From Sarcocystis neurona (Eukaryota; Apicomplexa; Conoidasida; Eucoccidiorida; Sarcocystidae): a stretch of DNA of 64,000 bases. Position 1 is the stretch's first letter. Each line of letters opens with the position of its first letter. This document shows positions 1 to 11,426 of this stretch, in pieces. The notes below the pieces were generated by a model. The model had not been told where the DNA came from. It ran no database searches and saw only the letters and a list, made by a program, of their open reading frames with translations. The translations under genes and the position numbers were made by a program. The stretch is from assembly GCA_000727475.1 (NCBI GenBank), contig KL647294.1:1486369-1550368 (forward strand), in the 5' to 3' direction.

Positions 1-77
1 GCAGATCGCTTGCGTGTGACATCAGGGCAGCCAGCGTATATGCACGAACTGCCAACTCTTCCCACCCTGTTCACTAT

Positions 78-570
78 TTGTGTGCAAGACGCATTTCTTT
101 TCCTGTACCTAGCCGTCTTCCTGAGCGAAAACTACCACGTCGCGGATTTGCTTTTTCTGCTCCTTTTTTGAGACCACCTGCTACAAGCAGGTCTCTCACG
201 TCTTCGGTGTCAACTGATATTGCAGAATCTGTTCGTTCATTCGCACCCGACTTCATGCGCAGGTGCTCCTACAGTCGCGTTAGCTCCCCTGCATGAAAAG
301 CATTCGATGACGGTAGTTGCTTGTCTACCCACTACCTTTACTATACAGGGCACCGGACACAGAAGCAGCCGTGCACCGGTGAACTTATGCAGCAGTCAAC
401 TAGAACATGGCAGTGGCGCTTGTAGTGACCTGTCGCCACTGATGTTGGAGCGCATGCTGCCGCGGCTCCGTCTACCGCCACAGCTGCAGCAGGTCTTCCC
501 GGAGCTTCGCACCGTACCGGGCTCCCAGCTACATATTTTTATAAATATGAAGACGCCAAGCATTCCATAG
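78..570 (+). CDS. Possible 3' end of a plus-strand gene entering from the left
   Basis: A frame ending at 568-570 contains CSDLSPLMLERMLPRLRLPP, QLQQVFPELRTVPGSQLHIF and then a stop, preceded by a pyrimidine-rich acceptor-like CTATACAG at about 354. An upstream frame, 78-296, reads RRISFPVPSRLPERKLPRRG. The product is not recognised; the segments may not belong together. Confidence 0.3.
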
Positions 571-1355
571 TCAAATCGACTTTTTGGCTACCCTCTTCCT
601 CCTTCTTGCTGCTGAGTTGTTGATATCTCAATTGTGGATCTTCGTTCACAGTCGAAACCTCCCCCCAGCTGAAACTGCCGCTGTGCTAGTCTTACGCGTG
701 CTGCTGCTCTTGCTGTTGTTGCTCCGACGAGAGCTACTGCTACTACGGCTGCCGCTGCTGCTGCGTCGAATATGCGGTGCGACCCGTACTATTGCATGAG
801 CTACGCAGGAACGTGTGTAAATTATTTACGAGCGTTTTTGCCGCCAACGACAAACTACAAGCCGACACCAGATGACCGTGTCTGTACACTTTTACGTAAG
901 GGTTAGTACACACGCGCATACACACCTGTACATAGATTCAATCTGTCGATGCTACAGACGATTCCCTCCCACCTGAGTATAGACAGGTATTCTAACGTGA
1001 ACAAGCACTAAGCGTCCATATGAATAGACCTGCACAAATTCACCTTTTGACTTAAACTTAAACCGTACAGAAGCCGCCACTCAAATCAGGTAGTACAAAG
1101 TTCCCATCGCCGAGGAGTTGGCTTTGAAGGAGCGGCTGCCCGGTGCTTAGATGAATAGAATAGAGAAAGGTAACCTGGGAGGTTGATAAAGAATGCGAAA
1201 GTTCGGTCCTGTCTACGTGGAGTTGGAATGTCCCTGATTACTTACGTTGGTCGGACGACATGAACACTCTGCCATTTCACATACAGAGAAGCCGTACGGT
1301 CTAATATTACGAAGCCTTTAATGCATTAAGCACGCATAGCCGCACGTACTGCGGC
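571..1355. other. Intergenic or untranslated sequence with a short CTG run
   Basis: A CTG/CTTG-rich tract around 700-765 would read as poly-Leu on plus or Gln/Ala/Ser on minus. The remainder shows no frame I would call coding. Confidence 0.4.
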
Positions 1356-2690
1356 CTAGGTATAACAAAATTTGTATATGTGTACGCAGACGCGCTTAGA
1401 CTTCCGCCTCCTACTCACACGCTGGTTCACCTCCCTTCCTTGCGCGAAATAGGGGGTCACGCTCTTGCCTCGTCGACAAAGCTTGTTCTTCAACCCCGTA
1501 AACTGGAACCCGTCACCTTCTATGACACGCTCACTGGCGTTCTCTGATGACGAGATCTTTCGCGTTCTCTTGTTCATTACTGCTGTAACTTGACGGAGTG
1601 CGTGTAAATTTCCGTCCAGTGTTTCTGTTCGCTGCAGTTTCCCCGTGCACGCAAGAAACAGTGAATACTGCAGGACCTCTGCTCTGCTTGGTTGCAGAGG
1701 CACAGCCGAAGCGTTCTTACGCGTCACTGAAAAGGCAGCGTGGAGGTTTCTGCCTTCTTCCAGGTGGATTGGAAGAACGTTTTTCTCTTCCGCGTGTGCG
1801 CCGTCCTCCCCTCCAGCAGGGCAATCTTTCAACTTCAATTGCTCTTGCGGCTGGAGAAGGCGACTGAGCCTTCGGCGGCCGCCAGAGTCCAAACGATTCA
1901 CACCGGCAACCAATCGAACACCCGGGCGCTGCTGCCTTGGAAGCCTTTTGTTAGGAGCTACGGCGAATGCGGAGGGGCAATTCTTGCCGCTGTTGCTGTT
2001 GGTGCACCTGCTGCTGACGATGTTCGTGTGACGAGCTGTCAGTGCCCCACTTCTGCTGCTGGTAGGGTCTTGCCACAATCTGGAAGATGCTGCTGCAGCG
2101 CATATGCACTTGGTGGATGCTCCTGCTGGTGACTACCGGCCACCGATGGTGCCGCTGATATTGCGGAAGGGCAATCATCTGCACAGCTCTACTATGGATG
2201 CTGACAACTTCCACTCACGCTGCTTCGCCTGGTCCTGGTGAAGAGGTGCTATCCACCATGCACTGACTCTTGGTGAGGAGCTGCCGTTTATAATCCTGGT
2301 GTGAACAAATAGTCGGTGGTGCGGTTGCTGTCCGCCAGTCGTGCTGGCTGCGATGGCTGGGGCTGTATTTTTGTTGACTACCGTGGTGCTCCGGATCGAC
2401 TCGTACGCGGACACTGCTGCTGCTGCTGCGGCTGTTGACAGGCTGTGTGGACACCCGTGCTGCTACATGCCTCCCCTTTACATTGTTGCTCCTACTGCTC
2501 TTTTTCCACTGTACTGCTATAGTGTTACTGCTCGCATTCCGCTGCGGTGCAAGAAGTGCCAGAGCTGCTACGCTTCGAGTGCGTGCTTGGTGTTCTGCTC
2601 CCCTGAGCCCGCCGCTGTTACCTCTGAAACGACTCCACTGTTCCCCTTCAGTTTGTCTTCGGCTGCTCCTTCTTCAAATCCTATGGTGCT
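1356..2690 (-). CDS. Candidate minus-strand gene, unidentified
   Basis: Two long minus frames abut. One, about 2685-2215, is Ser/Arg/Gln-rich (EGEQWSRFRGNSGG, VDPEHHGSQQKYSPSH, CMVDSTSSPGPGEA) and reaches a consensus GTGAGT donor. A 240-codon frame ends at 1356 (HLEEGRNLHAAFSVTRKNAS, LQRTETLDGNLHALRQVTAV, ENASERVIEGDGFQFTGL). A splice between them could not be settled. Comparable plus-strand frames exist here (a 151-codon frame at 2341-2796, Leu/Cys-rich), so strand is uncertain. Confidence 0.3.
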
Positions 2691-5600
2691 TCTGCATCCA
2701 GCACCTCTTCTTATATTGTTGCAGCTGTGCTGGATGCTTTGTCATCCATTAGGACGCGGCAAAGACATACACGTGTACAAGTACAACTACTTTTAGACAC
2801 CAAGTTGTGCACGTGTAGACACTATTGATCAGCGACTCCACCAAAGTGTGCAATTATATACGACTGCAAGATTACAACATCCAGGAGGCACGCAAAGAAG
2901 TGCGGGAAAGAATGACAGCAAGCAAAGTGTGTGCGACTGCAAGCTACAAAATATACACCTGAAGTTACTATGCACGTTCAGTGAATACGCCCGCACAGAC
3001 GTCCGGTGACCTGTAGCCCCTTGTAAGGATATTTTGTTCGACGCACACGGTGCGAAATAAACAGATCCCTCAAAAAGAAGCACAGGTCCGCGTGTTCGAG
3101 CCAGTACCGTACGAATACGTACACGTTGGCGTATGGAGTCACTAAGTTCTTAGCAAAACGTCAGTAGATGCATTTGCAAAGTAGCACGCAAGGACACACA
3201 CGTATATACATACATATGTGTACATACGTACGTCTTCGTTGCGTCCAATATTCTCAGTGTACCGTTTACTTGTGAAGTATATACGCATAAAGATGCATAT
3301 TTCGTCCCAGCGTCGGCCACTCATTGACAGCTAGCGACACTCTACTACTAGGACAAGGAGACACCGCTGTGCGAAGGCATCTCCGTCTATGCAGATACTG
3401 AATTCTCTTTCGCACGGAGCTACATCTTCGCTCAGACGCCTTCTGGAGGAAACAACTTTGTCAGTTGGTCAACAATAACATACTCAATATGTGCGGAACT
3501 TCATGAATACCCCTTTTAGCGAGCAGACGCCACCCCCCTCCAATCGCGTCCCGCCCCTATGTTCTTTTGCACAGCGTGGATCTTTGGCGTCCTCACTACT
3601 CATTGAAACTGAGAGAGGACATGCTCTGGGCGGCTTGCGTTTTGCAAGTAACATACACGTGTATGTGTGCAATTATATACAGAGAACCCACTGTGTAAAC
3701 ATAGAGATGTGTAGATTTATCGGTGTCAACCTCTTCCTCGCGTAACTCTGCAGGAAGCGTGAGTAGGCGTCAGAACAAGTCTAACAGCGGAGCATGAACA
3801 GATCGCCTCGTACACTCGTCCGCCGGAACTATTCTAACCTTCGACCATCTTCCACCGGCAATTTGTCAAAGATTTCGCCTCCGCATGCGTTTACATTGAA
3901 GTCTACCTGGGTAAGCCTTTCCTTTTTACGAAAGACAGGTATACACTACTTCGACACTGGCGCATTTGCACGGGGCACATCTCACTATGTATTCCGGGCC
4001 GCTTCACTGACCTGCCTGCATTTAACCACTCCTACGCGTCTACGGCGGTACCACGGTACGTACATTCCTGCCCTTCTCTACAGCTACGGACATCTATGTT
4101 CCGTGTAGAAACCTCTGTGTGATCTGAAGGCATGCGCATACTCGCGCACACACGTTGCATTTGCACGTGCGCTCGCAAAACATTCGAAAAACCGACCTTT
4201 ACTTCTGATGTGGCTTGATGTCAAACGGTAGAGTTTCTCTGCTCTTGCATTGCTTGACGCCTTTGCAATCTAAGAAATGTGCGCGAACAGCTACATGCGT
4301 ACGGCGTCACATGCGTACACAGAATTTCACCGGTTCACCCGAATGTGTCTATGGCGTTTTGCATACATATCAACACTTACATACACGTGCACATATACAT
4401 ATACGCAATTCGCGTACCTGCACGGAAACAGGTCTTTGACGTGCGTGTGCGTGTGTCTGTCTGCCTGTCCGCCTATCTGTCTGTCTGGTGGCGCGCTGCT
4501 GTGCCTAGTTTCCTTTTTTAAACGCTGATGTGCCCCTGCTTCGGCTGTTACTTCTGCTGCTCCTACTTCTGCTAGCATGTGTGACTACGCCTACCCACAC
4601 ACACACACGCAGACGTAAGTAGTGGCACCTGTGTGAAATACAGACAACCTTTGTAGTGTGTGTACTTTTGCGTATATATGTATATACGTATGCTTGTGTC
4701 ATTTTGTTCTAGAGTAACTTGACAACTCGTACACACACATACGCAGACGTGTGTATTTGTACGGGTGTGTCATTTCTTCTACAGTACACACTACACTGAC
4801 AAGTAAGGCGTACTTACGTGAATATATATGTGTATGTGTATGATGGTGTCCTTTCTCCCAGATTCTATGTAAAACTATTCAGTGGCGCGTAGAGGATCCT
4901 GTTTTCCATGTTCAGAGACGAACTCCTCGGGGACCTGAATGTAGGGACGCGGATGCTGCCATTTATGCCGCGCGTGTCCATACCCCCCCTTCGACGAGAA
5001 TGGCAGAATAACATTTCCGGCACAAATTATGCGCACAACAAATCTGCCTCCTCCCAAACTTGACTTTTTTCGTGTCTTCCTGGACAAATATAGCCGTGCG
5101 CCCCTGTGTAAGTACATATACGTAGCTGGGTCTGTACAGCTTTTCTTCCATCTGCGTCGTAGAATGCCCATGTGTATACCCTCGTCCGTATGTATTTGTA
5201 CATTCACACCTTCGATTGCACCACGAAATAGTCCGCACACATACCGTCAACTACGTTGCTCACTCTTCTACAAATGTATACACATACACGTATATACGTA
5301 TACTTATATATATCTGCTACAACACCTGAAATGCGCGTCCTGATAAGTGCCCCTCTTCTTATCAGCTGTTCGTGTCGCCGTGGGACCGCGGTCCCTACCG
5401 TGTGAGTAACACCTGTTGTAGTGCTGAAGCGTTGGGGAAATTGGCCCTGACGTACTGCAGACAGGGAAGCTGGAGGAGGGCTGTGACTGGTAACAAAAAA
5501 CGATTATTACACATCTCTCAATAACCACGATAGCTGTAGCTTCGTACAGTCACAATTGTACCCCCCGTGTCGCGAAAGTAAAGTTCGTGTCACTCTTACG

Positions 5601-7500
5601 CGCTACAGGATTTGGACCTAACCATAGTGCAGTTGATTTGCTTGTGTCTGGGGAAATGCACCGAGGCACGGCCTCAGCAGCTTGATCTTGATGCGCTCGG
5701 TATCACGGAAAATAAGTTTATCAGTACCCTAGTTCGTTGAGATGGTTCTCGACACCACAATTGTTCTCCGTGTCCTCATACGGAAAAGAAAGGCGATGCT
5801 ACTGCACTGGATACATGATTTGTGTGATACACTACAGTATATCTCTCCGCCGCGTGGTGAAAATTGTAAACGTCACAACAGCGGTGAATCTACAGTAGAC
5901 CCTCCCCATAGGTCGGATTGGGATGGTACCTTCCTCTGGGATGCGTTTCGGTAGCAACAGAAGAAGCGTTAAGAAAATGTGTCTGTGTGAAGGTACCTAG
6001 GACCACGCTGTTTCCACATGTCTATTGAGCTGTTATCTGCAACTGCGTTCACGTACGTAATGAGACACGCAGAGATTGAGTCGGTGAATGCGCACACGAG
6101 TTATGCGGGGTCGAGACAACCGGATCAGGAATGTCTTCCATAGTGTGGATACGTTGATCGTCTGCATTCACACGAGATAAGCCAGCGGCACAGACAAGTG
6201 TGGCAACCAATATACGCCGCCAAACCGAAGAATCAAAATCTCACAGTGTGTACCGTGTATATGACTGTCACGCCTGCACTTTTGAGCAACAAAGACGCTC
6301 AAGTGGAATGGATGGATGAAGAGATACACTGCGGAGTACCCTTTAAGTAAGTAGTGAAGATATTCAGTTCACGAATGGATAAACGTCCACATGGAGAGTG
6401 TGTGCACTCATGTATTTGCAGGAACGGAATAGAAATGTCTAAAGGATGATGTTGTCACGAAAAAAGGGGTGACGAAAGCATATACATACATATGTGGAGG
6501 GAGCACAACGGTACACAAGACAGTATACTTCAAGATTTGTATAACTGAAGAAAGCGACGTCACTATCAGCATATCAGGATTCCTGTTACTGCGGTGCACA
6601 TGTGGTATTTCTTCGAAGGCATATGCATACACATCCAGAGCTTAGCGTGTTTCTGCGTGCGGTACAAAGTCAAAAAGGACTGGAGTTACTGCATCTCCGC
6701 AGCTCGTGCAAGTTCATTAGAGGGCTAGTAGTCTACAACTCCATGTGTACGTCACATGCATTCGTTTGAATGCCCCATCTTCCATCGACACATAACTACA
6801 CTCTTCCGTATAGCAACGTCGTTACTACGTTTGCAGGTACGACACCGACACGGGTGTATGCAACCTTAGTCCACTGTACATACGGATTTGTGTTTATACT
6901 GCGTGGCTGCATTATAAAAGATTTTGACACCCTTAGTATAGTGTTATCTCTGACGTGGGTATGGGGTGGCCCTCAGTTGTCTACAAGAGACTTCTACTTG
7001 TGTGCATAAACGTATGTATGTGTAATAGTATGAACATCGACGCCTTCTCATCAGCCTGCAGTTACTCCTTTTTACTGAAAAGAAGTGACCGCGTAGCACC
7101 CAGCTGCGTATGTGTTAAAAATGTGTACGAAACAAAGTAAGAGAGGCAGCTACGTATCAAGACCCTGCACGTGTGAATGGTGCGGAGACAATGGTGGTGA
7201 AATCCGAACCCTGGCACTGCATTATGTATGCGTCCGTCTGCAGGGGTATCCCACATTACTCTACGCCTTCTTCTTGTCCACCACGAAGGCGTCTGGATAA
7301 AACATTGTACATGTGCGCATTGACATCTGTACAAAAACTGCAAGATACTGCGTCACTAGCATAGATCTGCTCGTCATAACGCGCTGCGATGCTAGGTCTG
7401 CATTAAAATTAGGATCCAGAACATACGCGTATACGCATCTTTATGGTGGTTCACTACAATTCCGCAGAATATTCGTGCGTACGTACGGTTGAGCTTAAGA
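2691..7500. other. No supported gene; scattered short frames
   Basis: AT-rich and mixed sequence with short ATGTATACGTATAC-type tracts (about 3190-3230, 4380-4410, 4670-4700, 4820-4840, 5280-5310). Frames of 80-121 codons exist (e.g. 3794-4108 plus and 4875-5240 minus, the latter with GGGRFVVRIICAGNVILPF), but none has a recognisable domain or convincing splice context. Confidence 0.4.
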
Positions 7501-7613
7501 GGATATTGGAGGGGAGAATGTCGTCGCTAGCCCAGGGTGGCCTACGCAGCGAATCCGGGGAGGGGCTTCACACATTAAGACCCACCTGCTGCTCACGCTA
7601 ACCCTCGCTGCAG

Positions 7614-9098
7614 GCGCACTTGCTCTTGCGGCGGCGCTGGGAACACACCACTGCCGATGAGAGACTGTCACTGGACGACTGTCCGTCTACACAAATCTGC
7701 TTCAGTAAGATACCATGACGCAGGAGTACCAGCAGCAGGAGCAACCAGCACTGAATCTCTGACAGTCAGCAGCATTACTAGCAGCCTCCCTAGCAGAGGC
7801 ACCGGTACCAGTACGAGTAACAGCAGTAGCTGGAAGATCGTTACACCACGTGGTATGCGGGAGAAGGCGGTGGAGCGCCAGCGTCTGAACTCCTGGAGCC
7901 AACACCTCAGAGCATGCGACAAAATGGCTCGTTTTTTCCGGTTCCACACGATCTCGTGGTGGCGTATCCTTCCCTTCTTCGCTTCGGTGGCGAGCAAACG
8001 AGATATCCCAGAGACGAGTTCATGCGAGAAGATGAACAACTGCAGCAGCATAGTAGCATTTGTTGACCCTAGTCTGGGAAACGCCGTACGTCTCTCTTGT
8101 GACATGAGGCAGCAGATGCATTTCAGAACGCGCAAGACCACCACCGCACAGCAGCGTCTGCGAAAGGCGCGACGTCACCACCCTTGCAAGCTAGCGCTGC
8201 TGCTTGACCTGCTTCAGGACTGGTTCCGCTGTATTTGGGAGTTCGTATATTGCTGTAGCGGATGCTGCAGCAGGAGCAGTACGCCTCCCTCAAACCGGGA
8301 CACGTCCTGGCATGGGTACCACCGCCGGATGGAGCGTCAGCTGCTACGTCAGCTGGGAGAGGCGAGTGCCCAGAAACGGACGTGTCAGATCAATACTAGA
8401 ACTGCCAGTAGCATGAGGGCAGAGACCCGTGGGAGGACTTGGACGAACAGTGGCAGCTTTCGACTGCTATTCTCAGCTTCGTCGCGAAGACGGAGGAGGT
8501 GGAGGCGCAGTAGCGACGCGGGCACTTGCGCTGCTTGAGCGGTTGCGTTGCTCCCGCTCCTCCTCCTGCTCCTGCTCCTCCTCTCTTGCTGGTTCTAAAC
8601 CGATGCGCAATTCTGCTCCGAAAGAGCCGAGTTGTTGTAGAGTGATATCTTTCTGCACAGTTTTTGTCAGCCCACGTCTGTCTGGAGGAAGACTTTATAG
8701 ACGTGCTGTGGATATTCTGCCAGGAAAAAAGAGCCGTTCGCTTTCAATGTCGTTTTTAAGTGGCTGACAAGAGAAGAGGGAGAGGCGGAAGAACCAGAGA
8801 TAGCCAGGCCATGGTTCCAGAAATTCAGAACCCCGAATGAGACTTTGTTTCTGGAATGTTCGACGATTCCAGGCGCACTGCTCACGATGGAGATTTTGTT
8901 TCGATTTTTTACTTGATGGATTATGCAGCAAGGCAGAAAATCATAGCTTGTCTCTAGAACTACGCGTCGCAGCATGGAAGTACCATTCGTGAGCAGTTCA
9001 GTTTATCGCACGTGAGAAGCTGTAATGCCGAAGCGAACAGCCTCTTGCGGTCTACTCTTTTGAAGCTACAGGCGGCGGAAGAGTGTCCTCCGAGATGA
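7614..9098 (+). CDS. Unidentified plus-strand gene, exon-like segments
   Basis: Several short frames look coding and are flanked by splice-like sites. At 7614-7704, AHLLLRRRWEHTTADERLSL sits between GCTGCAG and GTAAGAT. About 7830-8052 includes NGSFFPVPHDLVVAYPSLL and RFGGEQTRYPRDEFMREDE before GTAGCA. About 8259-8370 gives QQEQYASLKPGHVLAWVPPP. About 8412-8510 gives DPWEDLDEQWQLSTAILSF. About 8722-8913 gives KKEPFAFNVVFKWLTREEGE then PETLFLEC-like text (actual: PNETLFLECSTIPGALL). About 8973-9095 gives STIREQFSLSHVRSCNAEA. The segments are in different frames, so introns are required. I could not match all phases and recognise no family. A longer frame across 7657-8538 is Arg/Ser-rich and is judged a shadow. 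Confidence 0.4.
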
Positions 9099-9849
9099 TG
9101 TGCGCTCTGCTGAAGTCGACCAAGCAGCAGGAGAACACGGACTGGGGAAGGGCAGCACAAGTTGCAGCGTGACAGTAACATCGTCTCAAAAGCGCAACAC
9201 GGTTGGTTGTAATTGTAATGGAGGCATGAGATCTGTCTGTTTCTCTGACAGCAACATCGACAGCAGGTCAACAGCGACAACGGCAACAAAAAAAGCGTAG
9301 TTACAGAGTGTACGGGCACAGGATGAGCGCATTGGTCCACAGCCATCGTGGAAGTGTGATACGATCTTCAAAAGAGGGAGTCACGTATGTACGCCGGTTC
9401 ATTCTTAACCGCTTCTGTGTTTCCATGTCTGAAACAACACGTCCACCAAATGTTGCTGGTGGGCAACAAATGCACTGCTTCTTCACGTGTGGATGAGGTC
9501 CATCTCATCCCTCCGCTGCCAAGGTTTGAATGTAGACATGTCTCCAGCTGCGTCTGCACTGCAGAGTTCGTCCGTACAGGCACGCGGCCGCCTTTTTAAA
9601 GACCAGTTGTTCTCTCCCTCGACAATTTTGTAACCATATCGTCTTCTGTCGGTGTGCTTATGAGTGTAGGAGCGACTTAAGACCACCACTTCTTGGCTTC
9701 TGGTTGTTTTTGCTTTCCCAGTGCAATGTCAACCGCCATTGGATCCACCACGGTCAACCTGTCAAATGCTTCTATTCGGGCCCACGCGTGCCGGCGCCGG
9801 GTGTTTGGGCTACGCTAGTCGTCCTTCTACGTGGTGGAGAGACGAAAGT

Positions 9850-10456
9850 GCATCTCAGAAGGCTTTTCCATGACCGGGTTGTCAGAGTTAATACTGTGTC
9901 TACTACGGCCAAAGCACGTCTACATTCGGCTGTACCTGGCTGGAAGCCGGAATTCTTTCCGTCGTCGCTCATTAGCGTTGTGGTACTTTTCTGCAAACCA
10001 CAAGAGTCAAAATCTGACTTGCGTCGACGGATGTCTTGGACGAGTGTTAGCGCGAATTAAACACCAGGCTTTTTCTTGCACTTTGGAATTGCGATACCGT
10101 ATGTAGCAACTCACATGTCGGTACATTTTCACGTGAGGCTCTGACTTCTGATTCTATTCACTGTAGTGGAGAAGACAGCCTCTGTTGTTCGTACAATGCG
10201 GTGCGTCATCTGGCTTACTGCATTCGTGCAGTTCGTAGTGACAGTGTCTTCGCTCTTCAGTTTCGTCAACAGCGGTTTTCCGCCACAGGATACACACCGG
10301 CAGCAGTAGGCGTCGTGTCGAAAACAGTTTATGACGTTCAACAGCGAACGTGCCGTCAGGCGCATAAAAATCATATTAGTTTACGTTGTGGACAGGTATT
10401 TCGATGATTCTCTAGTTTCCCACCTACGAAGAATTACACCGAATGTGCTGCAGTGA
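9850..10456 (+). CDS. Further exon-like segments, unidentified
   Basis: About 9861-10060 reads GFSMTGLSELILCLLRPKHV followed by YIRLYLAGSRN and ALWYFSANHKSQNLTCVDG. At 10331-10456 an ATG frame of 41 codons reads MTFNSERAVRRIKIILVYVV then DRYFDDSLVSHLRRITPNVL. Both have balanced composition unlike neighbouring frames, and the second may end at a GTGACG donor instead of its TGA. They may belong to the gene beginning at 7614. No domain recognised. Confidence 0.35.
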
Positions 10457-11426
10457 CGTGGCATCAGTTGCTAGGAATCGTCATTGTATTTTCAGACAAT
10501 TTATGCACAACTTTGTAGCGAGGAGTGTAAATATACATACTTATGTACGTGAGTGCCTAGATACGTGCATGATTTACATTATTTATATCTGGGTGCTTAG
10601 GTGGTTTTCTCTGTTGCATCTGCGTAAGAAGTCGGCTATTTCGGGATATCTAACTTCCTAATTCTTAATGTTCCACACGCTGCCACACCGCGTCCCGCCT
10701 GCGGTTCAAGCGTACTTCACGTTGCTGATTTTTGTGTTGGCTGTATCCCCAGCCAGCAAGCTGTTCGCTTCTCCGCTAGGGTGTAGGGGTTGTACTCCGT
10801 GCAGCATCATGTTTGATGTTTCTTCCGTTACGCTGGTGTCATACTTGCTCGTTGTTGCTGTCAACACTGCAATGTAGATATGTATATATAGGTGTACTGA
10901 GGGTAACGCGGCGTGTGATGCGGCCGACGCCTATACATGTGAATCTTTAGTTTTCTGCTACCTGAGGGCTCTTTCGCTTCGTGCTCTATTAGCACTGATG
11001 TGTACTTATGGCTGTTGCCGAATGTTCACCGTTCTCAGTTGTCGTTTTGACAATTACACGCATTATCATAGAAGAGGTACGTGTATGCAGGACAAAGGCC
11101 TCCGGAATCGGTGGTCGTCTTCTTTTTTCGAATTGTGGGGTACTGAATTCCAGAATCTCGAGTTGTGAGTTGATTGGTTCACTCATTGCCATTAGCGCCC
11201 GCCGAATTGTTATGTCAATCTTCTAGAAGCTGCATTTCAACAAGAGCTTTTCTGTTAAACAGAAAATTCCGCCCGGGCTACTTCTGCTCATCCCTGGTCA
11301 ACTTGAATACATACTAGGGAGTGCGAACTGACTATGTAGTGCTCGCCCATCGCACGGAAAGACGTCTGAATAGTACACGGCATCTTCACCCACTACGACC
11401 GTTGTTTGGTTTTCCCTCACACCAAG
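10457..11426. other. Upstream flank of KH gene, nothing certain
   Basis: A 69-codon hydrophobic plus frame (10668-10877) and a 72-codon plus frame (11008-11226) are present, without recognisable domains. The promoter of the KH gene should lie in this interval but no defined element is visible. Confidence 0.35.

Noticed and set aside
7657..8538. 293-codon plus frame
   Set aside because: Its composition (Arg, Ser, Cys, Trp scattered) is less protein-like than the alternating short frames in the same interval; probably a shadow across several exons and introns.
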